Assembly: GCA_963921825.1 (NCBI GenBank)
Contig: OY997592.1
Coordinates: forward strand, 22,571,432-22,635,431
DNA: 64,000 bases
Source: Erodium maritimum
Lineage: Eukaryota; Streptophyta; Magnoliopsida; Geraniales; Geraniaceae
Direction of reading: 5' to 3'
Part shown: positions 22,776 to 33,093 of the stretch, one piece after another
How positions within the stretch are numbered: position 1 is the stretch's first letter
Layout of the letters: each line of letters starts with the position of its first letter
Made by a program: the position numbers and the translations under genes
Notes under the pieces: generated by a model
The model's database searches: none
Seen by the model: only the letters and a program-made list of their open reading frames with translations
What the model was told of the DNA's origin: nothing

Positions 22776-23507
22776 ATGCAAGACATTGAATCCATGGGAG
22801 ACGGGAGGCGGATTTTCGGCGGCGCGGCGGACCGCCGTCTGCGGCCGCAGCACCACCAGGCGCTCAAGTGCCCGCGCTGCGACTCGGTGAACACTAAGTT
22901 CTGCTACTACAACAACTACAATCTCTCTCAGCCGCGCCACTTCTGCAAGGCCTGTCGCCGCTACTGGACCAGAGGCGGCGTCCTCCGCAATGTCCCCGTC
23001 GGAGGCGGATGCCGCAAGACCAAGCGCTCTTCCAAGCCCAAACCGCCGGAGCAGAACAAATCCACCTCCCATTCCAGCAGCGAGAGCTCGAGCCTGACGG
23101 CCGCCGCCACGGCGGAAACAGTATCGGAGCCGAAAGTGTCGATCGTCCAAAACACGACAAGTCCTAGCCTGGAGCAGGCTCTGTTGGAGCGAAGCTCCGA
23201 CTACGGGATGTTCTCGGAAATGGGAAACTTAACGAGCCTGATGACCAATCCGCCGACGTACGGACTCAACGATGCTGCCGACACTTCGCAATTCAGAATG
23301 AATCAGGACCAGCCGAAGGTATCGATGATCGGCGATGAAGACGGCGAGATCCAGGAGATGACGGGCGGGTTGCTGGATCACGACGGAGGATTTGGATCGT
23401 TGGATTGGGCGAGTGGCGGCGGCGCAGATCAGGGATTATTTGATCAGACCTACTGGAGCCATACGCAGTGTAACTACCAGGATCACCCTATTCTCTTCCT
23501 CCCGTAA
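22776..23507 (+). CDS. DOF5.4-like: Dof zinc-finger transcription factor, Dof5.4/OBP4-like
   Basis: An intact intronless frame of 243 codons. Residues ~30-82 form the Dof domain, a CX2C-X21-CX2C finger with Cys32, Cys35, Cys57 and Cys60 and the invariant [30 protein letters not shown] and CRK segments. Dof proteins act in the nucleus and bind AAAG-core sites. Several features match Arabidopsis Dof5.4 (OBP4), a regulator of cell growth and endoreduplication: the MQDIE start, a Ser-rich [12 protein letters not shown] after the finger, and a C-terminus with [20 protein letters not shown] and a final LP. That identity is from remembered family patterns, not a search. The frame stays open upstream to 22680, but only with a TTG; the ATG at 22776 fits the family's MQDI start. 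The second Dof copy (49820-50208) is broken, so this is the only functional candidate here. Confidence 0.95.
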   Translation: MQDIESMGDGRRIFGGAADRRLRPQHHQALKCPRCDSVNTKFCYYNNYNLSQPRHFCKACRRYWTRGGVLRNVPVGGGCRKTKRSSKPKPPEQNKSTSHSSSESSSLTAAATAETVSEPKVSIVQNTTSPSLEQALLERSSDYGMFSEMGNLTSLMTNPPTYGLNDAADTSQFRMNQDQPKVSMIGDEDGEIQEMTGGLLDHDGGFGSLDWASGGGADQGLFDQTYWSHTQCNYQDHPILFLP

Positions 23508-23542
23508 CAACCTCTCAGTCTAATTAACTACATATATTACAA

Positions 23543-23548
23543 AATAAA
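23543..23548 (+). promoter_or_regulatory. Possible polyadenylation signal
   Basis: AATAAA lies 36 bases after the Dof stop. Further candidates (AATGAAAT near 23790, AATAAA near 23925) exist downstream, so the actual 3' end is uncertain. Confidence 0.35.
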
Positions 23549-23562
23549 ATGATAAAAATTTG

Positions 23563-23612
23563 AGACTTCCAGAAACCAAACCATATTTCAAAGTTCTGGT
23601 TTCTGGAAGTCT
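23563..23612 (+). repeat. 15-bp hairpin in the Dof 3' UTR
   Basis: Arm AGACTTCCAGAAACC (23563-23577) pairs perfectly with 23598-23612 around a 20-base loop. The homologous 3' flank of the pseudogene keeps the loop and part of the right arm (TTTGGTTTCTGA near 49730) but not the left arm. It would form in the mRNA if the transcript extends past 23612. Confidence 0.7.
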
Positions 23613-23919
23613 GGTGAGAATTTGAATTCGAATATGACTGCTCCTCCCTTCTTTGTAATTTTTCTTACGATTACTTTGTTTCTTTCTTTCGAGAGTGTGT
23701 GCTTGATCTACATATGTGTTCATATCCAACTAACTTTGAGTTAGTTTATTTATTTTTTGTTACCGTTTCTTGTTGATGTAATGAGATTAATGAAATATAG
23801 ACAGCATATTATTATAGTGTGATTGAATTGTAATTTATCCAAACATGATTTTGTATGATATTTATTTTTGTACAGTAAAATCAGTAATCAGTGTTTATTA
23901 ACAGTGATTGTAAGTGGAA

Positions 23920-24200
23920 ATTAAATAAAAATAAATGGGTACGGGCAAATAGAGTGGGCGTACTAGAGTCGGTGGTGGGTGGTGTTAATGGGTCACGTGA
24001 TAAGGTAGAAGACGGTTTATCCTGAAGCTATATATGTGCCGTCGATCGTGCTGGCGGATGGCTACTTGTTGACGTGGGCACATGGGTGGGGCCCTGTTTA
24101 GGTGGGTTGTTTGTTACTTGCTAGGGTCGGTGGGGCATGCGTCATGTGACGGTGGTCTCCACCTCATTCTTGCATTTTCTTTCAAGTTTGATAAGAGAGA
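23920..24200 (+). repeat. Downstream flank shared with the Dof pseudogene locus
   Basis: Blocks such as AATAAAAATAAATGG, AGAGTGGGCG, TTATCCTGAAGCTATATATG and GGATGGCTACTTGT reappear in the same order on the minus strand between 44440 and 44150. This marks the distal end of the duplicated segment. The rest of 23613-24285 is non-coding. Confidence 0.75.
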
Positions 24201-24285
24201 GCAATTGCCCGCTACTCCATTTTCAATTTCAGATTCGCCTTTTCTGCTCTTAACCTAAGAAAGAGACAGGAACAAAGAGTACGTA

Positions 24286-24780
24286 CAGTGGTTTGAACCG
24301 TTCCACGAACCGCGATTTAGCGGTTCGCGGTTTATGGGTCGCCCGGTGTGAAACGCGTTTCTGGAACCATGAACCGTGCACCATAATTGTGGTTCGCCGG
24401 TTCGCGCCTCACAATTTGCGCGACAGCCAATGGTGGCTCGACATGTGGCCTCGCCGGGTCAAAAAATATTCGACCGTTGGCAATGGTCGGATAACGATAA
24501 TTTTTTTTTATTATTCATTAAATCTGAATTTTCAACCCTATAAAAATCCCCAACTCCTTTCTCAAACCACCAACCAATCTTCAACTTCTCTATAACTTTT
24601 CTCCACTTTCACCCTTCCATTCCAACTTATTCTCTCTCAAAAGCCGATCAAAAATGTCTGACGACGAACTATGCGTTCTCATTCATCGGATAACGAACAA
24701 CGTAGGTCGGAAGATTTTCAATTCACCGTTGGGACCTTGGAAACTTCCGGGACTTGTTGACGCAACCCAGTGAGAATTCC
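24286..24780 (+). mobile_element. Possible hAT 5' remnant
   Basis: A CAGTG start runs into GGTTCGCGG-type GC-rich subterminal words, then a TATA box (CCTATAAAAATCC near 24538) and a pyrimidine-rich leader to an ATG at 24653. Its frame (MSDDELCVLIHR) stops after about 40 codons. The layout recalls the 5' end of a hAT transposon. I found no right terminus or TSD. The AT-rich stretch to 25085 shows nothing. Confidence 0.3.
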
Positions 24781-25085
24781 GCGTACCCCACGTACTTTCA
24801 AACTCTCAATTTATTTTAATTGGTCAAACCGTATAAGGGAATCGTATGCTGACTGTGCAAAATAGTGGTTCTCAGCCCCTGAATTTAACTGTGCTCCATA
24901 GTGGTAAGAACCAGATAGGGAACTGGATTGTGAGTGGATCTTGATTTGATGCTAAATTGATATTTTGCTGATTTTATTAAAATCAGATTTAAAACATTCT
25001 ATGTTATATAAAATTAAAATAAATTTGACAAAAATAATTAATAATAAATTAAATTAAAATAAATGGACTGAGTAAATTCTCTCTC

Positions 25086-25451
25086 AACTTGGAGAGCTTT
25101 TTCCTAGCCCTAGCCGCGCAACGCTATGATGCTCTCCTCTCCTTCCCCCACCGTCGTCGTGTCCTCTGATATAGTTGTGCCTCCGGTGATCGCTACTGCT
25201 CCTCTTCCTCTATCTTATACTCTACAACCCGTTGTCGGTGCTGGGAACAAGAGTCGTCGTCGGCGAAAACCAAAGCATACCCCCATGACTCCTTCATCGA
25301 CATCGCATGTCCTGCCACCGTCAAGTCCTCCTCGGGGTGGGAACCTATACGAGATCTCATCCTAGGTGGAATCAACCTCTCCAGTTCCGATCACAAAACC
25401 GAAACAGGGGAGACCTTTGCTTCGCCCTGGGGTAACTTCCTCCTCAAGTAA
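25086..25451 (+). pseudogene. LINE ORF1 5' fragment
   Basis: A leader TTCCTAGCCCTAGCCGC and an ATG at 25126 open a Ser/Pro/Thr-rich frame with a basic run (KSRRRRKPKHTPMTP) that stops at 25365. The next frame reads ITKPKQGRPLLRPG. Leader and protein resemble the start of the LINE at 55104 (CTAGCCCTAACCCTAGCC; KRGRPLKH). The LTR at 25452 cuts it off. Confidence 0.5.
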
Positions 25452-27461
25452 TGTAAGAACCGCCACTGGTCAACACCGGTCGAACCGGTTAAAGTTGGGA
25501 AAGTTGACTTTCCGCCGGAAAAAGTCAACCGATGACTCTGGGAGTCATTCGGGACCTTTCCGGGACCCAAAAAGCTTGGCATTCGTTACGGTTAACTTAG
25601 TTGGGTCGTTTCCTTTCAAATGAGTACTTTTGCGAAAAAGTCAAATCCGGGTCAAACAGGGTCAAATTAGGGGCTTTATCGAATTAATTCAAATGGGCTG
25701 AAATAATTATGGGTAGAGGTGGACCCCACATGGACACATGTCCATGAGTCTTGGAGGAGAAGAAAGTGGTGGAATAAGACCCATTTTCCCCCATTTTGGG
25801 GGCATAAGGGAAAAAGGGGCTCAAGGGCAAATATGGCATTTCTAATTTAGGTTAAAGGCCACCTAGGAGCAATTTTCAGCTCATTTTATCTCCCTTGGTC
25901 GAAATTAGCTAGAGAAGAGAGAGAGAGAGAACTCTATTGAAGGAGAAGGAGAAGAAGAGAAGAAAATGGGGCTCTTTTGCTTGATTCCACCACCAAAAGC
26001 CTTCAATTCTTCCATAATTCTCTTCCTTTCTTCATTTTCCAAGGTAAGCTCTCAATCAAATCTTCTTTTGATGAATTTTGGGTTGTGGGTTTGGTAGAAA
26101 TTGCATGAACTAGGCTTGGGTTTATGGGTTTGAGGTTCTTCATGTTTAAATGGATGATTTGTGGAGGAAAGTGGAGGATTATGTTGGAAATGGATTGGGT
26201 TTAGTTGTTTTGATGAAACCCAACTTTGGGTATTGAAGTTTTGGGATTTTTGGGACTGAATTTGGAGGTTAACAATAGAGTTTGGGAGGTTTAAATTCGT
26301 GGAGGCGAAGTTGAGGGAAGAAGAAGAAGAATGAGACAGTCAGACCCGTCACGGATCCGTGACGAGAACCGTGACGGAGCATGTCACGGCTCCGTGACGG
26401 AGACCGTGACGGCGCACGTCACGGTTCCGTGACGTCAACCGTGACGGTGCACGTCACGGTTCTGTGACCCGAACCGTGACGGAGCCCGTCAAGGCTCCGT
26501 GACCCATTCCGTGATGGATCAGAAATGGACCTCTTAGGTCCATTTTGGTTGTTGTCGAGTAATTATGAAGGTTATCTTTGACCGAACGTATTGGGGTTTA
26601 GGTTGGGTGTTATCTCTTTAAACCTTCCTTGAATTCTTATTAATTCTCGTGTTACTGTGAGATCTTAGACGTTGTTTTCGATCACGGCGGAGGAGGCTAC
26701 TAGGCGACTCGTGGTTGTTCGTGTTGGATAGCGGTTGAGGTAGGGAAAAGTAGCGAATACCGGTTAATTTACGAAAAGTTACTAGAATGCATATAGGATA
26801 TGAATAACCGGAATAATTGTAGAATCGCATGTAGGATGTGAATAACTAGCGTAGTCATATAAATATGGAACCACATGGGGGTTATGTCGTGCCCGTAGGT
26901 GTGGGACTTGCTGTGCTGTAGAACTACACGAGGGCCATGTCGGGTCGTAGGATTGTGTGATGTTTGCGCCTGTATGTGATTAATAGCTTTGTAATGTTTG
27001 GTCTATGTTATGTTCCGTTGTTAATTAAAAATTATGATATGTTATGAGAACGTGGTGAATGTTAGTGAGAATTACTGTCTTTGATATGATCGGGTGATAG
27101 ACCGATGTTGTGTGTTCTGGTATGACGTGTTGGTATGATATGTTCGGTATGATATGTCGGTATGATATGTTCCAAGGATGGTGTTTCGGTCCGATATCTA
27201 TACCGTAGAGGATTCCAGTATAGGATATCTAGGTCGAGGATGGTGTTCCGGGGTGATGTCTATACCGTAGAGGATTCCGGTATAGGATACATAGGCCGAT
27301 GCTGAGTGTTCCGGTATGGTATGTGTGGTGTGATTTGTACCCCGTGCTACGGGAAGATATCCGACCGATGTTGTGTGTTCCCGTCCGGTATGTTTGATAT
27401 GAGTTGTATCCCGATGCTGTGTGTTCCGGGAGGATATCTAGGACGATGTCGAGTTCGGTAC
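25452..27461 (+). mobile_element. Gypsy-like LTR (family B, copy 1), truncated by copy 2
   Basis: Starts TGTAAGAACCGCCACTGG after AGTAA and aligns with the LTR at 27462 from its first base, including TTTCCGGGACCCAAAAAGCTT and the later GGTATG / 'CCGGTATAGG' region. It stops abruptly at 27461, where copy 2 begins, and its 3' end is not found in the window. No coding region. Confidence 0.75.
26335..26520. repeat. GC-rich array of 16-bp palindromes in LTR copy 1
   Basis: GTCACGG-N-TCCGTGAC-type words alternate with GAACCGTGACGG five to six times, so each unit is self-complementary. The corresponding part of LTR copy 2 (28370-28610) has a different array built on CCGTGTC and TTCCGGGCC. Confidence 0.8.
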
Positions 27462-30445
27462 TGTAAGAACCGCCCTCGGTCGGACCAGTGAATTTTGGGC
27501 GAAGTTTGACTTTCGGTCGGAAAAGTCAACCGATGACTCCGGGAATCGTTCGGGACTTTCCGGGGCCCAAAAGGCTTAGCCGTCATCACGGTTAGCTTAG
27601 TTAGGCCATTTCCTTTCGTTTGACTGTAATGTTGGAAAAGTCAAATTTTGGTCAAACCCGAACTTTTTATCGACTAAATTAGATTATTTAGAGGTGTTGT
27701 ATTTTTAGCTAAGGACAAGTGGTCCCTACATGGACAATTTTCCCTATTAGCTTGAAGGGGAAGAAAAGAGGCTCAAAGTACCATTTTACCCCTCCCAAAT
27801 GTCCTTAAGTGGATAGAATTTTAAAGGGCTTTTGGTCATTCAACACCCTACGTCATTTAAAGCAATTGGATGAAACAAATCAGCTCATTCACAATTGTTA
27901 CAGCCGAAAATTGCTAAGGAGAGAAGAAGGGAAAAGCTTCATAACTTGAGCAAGAAGAAAGAGAGAAAATAGAGAAACTTTGGCTCATTTCCTCACCATT
28001 TCCTCTCCAAAAGCCTCCTATCTTCATCATCTACTAATCCTAAAGGTTTGTACACTCTTAACTTCTTATTTCAATAGCTTTCTAGTTTTGGGTTTTGTGG
28101 GTTTTGCTAGAACTTGAAGAACTTGCTTCCTTGGTTGTTAGATGTTGGTTTTGGAGAAGAATTAGTGAAGAATAAGTTGGTTTTTGTTGCGTTTGTTGAA
28201 GTTTTGATGGAACCCATTGAAGGTGTTGAAGTTTGGGCTTTGGTTTGACTAGTTTTGAGGAGGGATGGTGCTGGAAATGGGGTTTTGGTGGTGGTTTTCG
28301 CAGAATTCGAGCTGGGGAAGAAGGAGAGAAATTGTTCAGGTTCGGCACAGAAGGGGACCCGGAGAGGGCCAGGTACCGACACGGCACGCGGTGCGGAACG
28401 GGCCAGGTACCGGCATAGTATACGGCGCGGAACAGCCCCGACGCCAGCACGGTACCCCGCACAGTCCGTGTCTGATTCCGGGCCGGTGCGTTGCGCGGTC
28501 CGTGTCAGGCTCCGGGCCGGTCTGTGACGCGGTCCGTGTCTGGTTCCGGGCGGTCCGTGACACGCTCCGTGTCTGGTTCCGGGCCGGACTGTGGTACGGG
28601 TCGGGTCGGATTCCGGGCCTGATTTCCAGAACTGTGGGCCATCCGAATTGGGCCTAGTTCGGGCCCAATCCATTCTTTGGCCCTAGTGTTGTAATCAGAG
28701 CGTTTTTGGGTAGATTATTTTAAAGACCGTCTTTGTTTAGTTATTAATTTTAGCATTGTTTGTGATCCAAGACTGTGGACCCGAGCTCGAGGAAAGAAGA
28801 AGACTTTGGGACCCATGAGAAGACGGAGAGGAAGCTAGCCCAGACGTCATCAGCTAGTAGTATTTTTTAGCTTGGAGTTCGAGGTAGGGAAAGTACTAAA
28901 CTCCTCGTTTAAAGAACGCTTTAGTATGCCTATAGGATAATAATAACCCAAAAAGGTCCTAGTTTGCATATAGGATGTGATTCACTAGAATAATCGTTTT
29001 TCAATTACAATAATAATCGGACGAGCCTAGTATGCATGTAGGATGTGATTCACTAGTTTAATCGCTTTCAATACTTGGGAAATTGTCGTGCTGGTAGAAT
29101 GGACTTGACGAGCCTTAGGATTGTTTGTGATTGCCTCACATGTCGTGCTTGCTCAGTCTTTAGGTTAAGATAAGAGTCAACCTAAACAAGATAAATTGTG
29201 ATGATTGTGTTGTGAATTGTTGATCTGTTTTATGATTGAATGAGTGTTTGAATCATTGATTGAATGAACGTTTGAATGATTGATTGAATGAATGTTTGAA
29301 TGTAAATTGATTGTGCCAAATGGTATGATCGGGTGAGTAATAGACCGATGGGACGTGGTTGGTAAGTATGCCGGTAAGTCTAATTGTTAATATGAGTTCT
29401 TTGTGGCTTGTTGAAGTAAGATTGTGAGTTACTAAGCTATGGTTGTATTGTAATTGTTTGGTATGTTACTCTCTTGTGTGTGACCTAAGAGGAGTTGGGT
29501 TCCGGTATAGTACCTACACCGAGGGGGTATGCCGGTGTGGGGTAGTACCTAAGCCGAGGGATTGTGTTCACCCCGATGTGAATCCCGGGAAGACGCCTAG
29601 GCCGAAGGGAATTCCGGTATGACGTGAGATTGTTTGCCCTGCGGGGATTATTACTTGTCGTTTCACCCCGAGAAGATGCGTTCCTGCGGGAGCATTGCAG
29701 GAAAAATACCCTGTTCCGCCCCGATGATCTATGATCCTTTGGGGACATTTCCGAGAATCCCGACGATATGTGTCTCTTCAGGGATGTTTCTGGTAGCCTC
29801 GACGCATGTGTCTCCTCTGGACCGAGGGGAAATCCGACAAGACACAATGACTACTATGGATCGGAGTATTGTGGTTTAAGTTATAAATGTGACGTTTAAA
29901 TGTTCTCCTTAGTTGTTTTTATTAAAGTTTACATCGCCTCTCCTTGATCGCCCTGAATTACTATTGTACTTAAGCATTGATTTTTTTCTTATTATTTTCT
30001 ATTTATAGCATCTAGTTGATTAATCGTATTATTTGGAACTTGTAGATAACTGTGCAAATTCGGGTTTTATTACTAAAGTGGAGGTTTCGTTTACTTTATT
30101 ATTTTTCCCTACTGAGCGTAAGCTCACCCTTTTCCTGTTTACTGTTGTACAGGTTATCCTATTGAGTAGGCTGTGTGGACATTTCAAGGCTCTGGAGCTC
30201 TTGGAGAGTCCGGGTGGAGTTGATGTTAGAGACGTACTTTACCGTTGTATTGAACCTTGTTTTATTTTGTTTATTCTGAGCTTTTGACTTGTAACATTGG
30301 TTTTGGATCCTGTTTTATCGAGGTTATCTGATTGGAACTAAATTTGGAGATTTAAACTTGTTTAAGTTTACTTTTATCTTTACTATTTAATAGTTATTTT
30401 AGCTCACGTCTCGAGTCCGGTCAAAACCGGATTTGGGGCGTGACA
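27462..30445 (+). mobile_element. 5' LTR of a gypsy-like retrotransposon (family B, copy 2)
   Basis: A 2984-bp LTR starts TGTAAGAACCGCCCTCGG and ends TTTGGGGCGTGACA, followed after three bases by a tRNA-Met primer-binding site, so it is a 5' LTR. The termini and primer type fit Tekay/Del-like Ty3/gypsy elements; this is an inference because no pol is attached. Open frames in its GC-rich middle (28082-28673, both strands) arise from CCG/CGG-rich repeats and are not genes. Confidence 0.85.
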
Positions 30446-30448
30446 ATT

Positions 30449-30461
30449 TGGTATCAGAGCC
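30449..30461 (+). promoter_or_regulatory. Primer-binding site (initiator tRNA-Met)
   Basis: TGGTATCAGAGCC lies three bases (ATT) after the LTR end; it is complementary to the 3' end of plant initiator tRNA-Met. Confidence 0.9.
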
Positions 30462-30740
30462 AGGTTTCATTTTGAAAATCGTTTTCAAAACCTCGGACCG
30501 CACGTCAACTAGGTGGTTAGAGTTAGGTGGTCTAAGTCGTAGAACACGGTGACGCAAGTCGGAAATATCCTATGCGTACAGTCGAAACGACAAAAGTCTC
30601 GATTGTTGAAGTGGGTTGTTTAATTTTTGACTTCTTTATGTTTTGTTGTCTGCTTGCTTGACTTGTATCTTATGCTCCATTTGCTATATGCCTCAGTTGA
30701 TCTGTGATGCCGACCGGTTGAGATCGAGGTTGGTTTAACG

Positions 30741-32259
30741 AGCGATGATCGAGCTGTTATGAATTGGTTGTTTTGGTAAATCGTTTGTTAAGTGGGTTGC
30801 CGTCTTGATTGGTTGTTATTAAATTGGTGAATATTGAATTGTTGACTTGATTGGGTGTTAATAGAGTAATGGTGGAAACCCGAGTGGTACTTACGATACT
30901 TTACAGTGATGCGCACTTTTGATGGTTGTGGTGTGCCTTATATGCTAGATGCCGTGTGCATTTGTTCATTAAATGTCCCGCTTAAGCGGATGGTTAGTGG
31001 AATATACGAACGGGTCATGCCAAAATTTCTGTAAAACTGAAGTGTTTGCGTTATCACGAGTTGACTCAGGGGCGCCACTATAGTCGAACATGATAGGAGG
31101 ATGTCAAGTGGTTACCACGAGATTCGGGGACGCCTGAATCGGGTTGTAACGACGCGAGATCGACATGAATGTTATGATAGAACGATAAAGTGGTGAGAAC
31201 TTGTGGAAAGGAATTAATACTGGAAATTGCGGAATTGTTTGTGTAACAGCGATGATCGAGCTGTTATGAATTGGTTGTTTTGGTAAATCGTTTGTTAAGT
31301 GGGTTTCCGTCTTGATTGGCTGTTATTAAATTGGTGAATATTGAATTGTTGACTTGATTGGGTGTTAATAGAGTAATGGTGGAAACCCGAGTGGTACTTA
31401 CGATACTTTACAGTGATGCGCACTTTTGATGGTTGTGGTGTGCCTTATATGCTAGATGCCGTGTGCATTTGTTCATTAAATGTCCCGCTTAAGCGGATGG
31501 TTAGTGGAATATACGAACGGGTCATGCCAAAATTTCTGTAAAACTGAAGTGTTTGCGTTATCACGAGTTGACTCAGGGGCGCCACTATAGTCGAACATGA
31601 TAGGAGGATGTCAAGTGGTTACCACGAGATTCGGGGACGCCTGAATCGGGTTGTAACGACGCGAGATCGACATGAATGTTATGATAGAACGATAAAGTGG
31701 TGAGAACTTGTGGAAAGGAATTAATACTGGAAATTGCGGAATTGTTTGTGTAACAGCGATGATCGAGCTGTTATGAATTGGTTGTTTTGGTAAATCGTTT
31801 GTTAAGTGGGTTTCCGTCTTGATTGGCTGTTATTAAATTGGTGAATATTGAATTGTTGACTTGATTGGGTGTTAATAGAGTAATGGTGGAAACCCGAGTG
31901 GTACTTACGATACTTTACAGTGATGCGCACTTTTGATGGTTGTGGTGTGCCTTATATGCTAGATGCCGTGTGCATTTGTTCATTAAATGTCCCGCTTAAG
32001 CGGATGGTTAGTGGAATATACGAACGGGTCATGCCAAAATTTCTGTAAAACTGAAGTGTTTGCGTTATCACGAGTTGACTCAGGGGCGCCACTATAGTCG
32101 AACATGATAGGAGGATGTCAAGTGGTTACCACGAGATTCGGGGACGCCTGAATCGGGTTGTAACGACGCGAGATCGACATGAATGTTATGATAGAACGAT
32201 AAAGTGGTGAGAACTTGTGGAAAGGAATTAATACTGGAAATTGCGGAATTGTTTGTGTT
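30741..32259. repeat. Three tandem copies of a 507-bp leader segment
   Basis: Copies start at 30741, 31248 and 31755 (each with AGCGATGATCGAGCTGTTAT), exactly 507 bp apart. The second and third look identical, and the first differs at a few bases (for example GGGTTGCC versus GGGTTTCC). The unit contains the palindrome CCGCTTAAGCGG. The related minus-strand element has this region once (about 35720-36220), so the amplification is specific to this copy. Confidence 0.95.
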
Positions 32260-32270
32260 ACGATTTAAGA

Positions 32271-32299
32271 CCCCCCCCCCCCCCCCCCCCCCCCCCCCC
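32271..32299. repeat. 29-base C homopolymer at an element junction
   Basis: A run of 29 C separates the gypsy-like leader repeats from a copia pol fragment. Confidence 0.9.
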
Positions 32300-32329
32300 G
32301 CGCGATAGGGATTAAGATATGTAGAGATA

Positions 32330-33093
32330 GCACAAACAAGGCATTGAGTAGGTTCTCAATCCTAGATTCAAAGAAAGGACTCTTACACTAGTCATGACAT
32401 TCATCTCGGCAAGACTCAGTGTCTTAAGACACCTGATGAGCTGAAAAGGATGATGCGAATCTCATGCGCCTAAGGGTAGGATCGATCATATATGCCATGA
32501 CATGTACGAGACCGAACGTCTTGTAAGCCTTATGTTGTACCAGTAGACATCAGTCTAACCCGGGGGAAAGATGATGTTGAACTAGTCGTCGAATGATGAG
32601 TAGACGCTAGATTTCCAAGACAAATCTAGATGACTTTAGAAGTCAGTCATGATAAGTGTTTACGCTGAATGACGGAGCTTTAGCTAGGAAAGCGTAAAGG
32701 AAGATACCGTCACTGAATCTACGATAGAGGCCAAGTACATGGATGTTGTAGAAGCAACTAAGGAGGCTATGTGGATTTGGAAATTCACGGCATGGTTGGG
32801 TGTAATTCAAAACTCATCCAGCCCGGTGAATCCATTTTGCGACAACACAAGGGCCATTACGCAAGCTAAAAGCCCAGATCGCATAAAAAATCCAAACATG
32901 TACTACGGCGTATCCACCTCATCAGAGAAATAGTGAACCGAGGTGAAGTGAAGATAACCTATATTGCAACGGATGATAACATAGCCAACCCTTTGACTAA
33001 GGCAGTGTCGCTGCCTAAACATGTTAGACATGTAAAGTCGATGGGGACATATTGGAGTTTAGATTGGAACTAGGGCAAGTGGGAGATTGTTAG
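32330..33093 (+). pseudogene. Ty1/copia pol 3' end (RT tail, RNase H) and PPT
   Basis: Degenerate copia RT is seen as RVGSIIYAMTCTRPNV. RNase H follows with ESTIEAKYMDVVEATKEAMW, NPFCDNTRAITQAKSPD and, after a frameshift near 32910, HLIREIVNRGEVKITYIATD, DNIANPLTKAVSLPKH and a stop after MGTYWSLDWN. About 20 bases later comes a polypurine tract (AAGTGGGAGA, 33077-33086) and TGTTAG, the usual start of a copia 3' LTR. The LTR does not continue; family-A LTR sequence begins at 33094. Confidence 0.85.

Noticed and set aside
22728-23160. Open frames on the strand opposite the Dof gene
   Set aside because: They exist only because the Dof coding sequence is GC-rich; no independent similarity or conservation.
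23563-23612. microRNA precursor
   Set aside because: The 15-bp stem is shorter than plant miRNA precursors require.
28107-28673. Long Arg/Pro/Gly-rich frames on both strands
   Set aside because: Produced by the CCG/CGG-rich repeat array of the family-B LTR.
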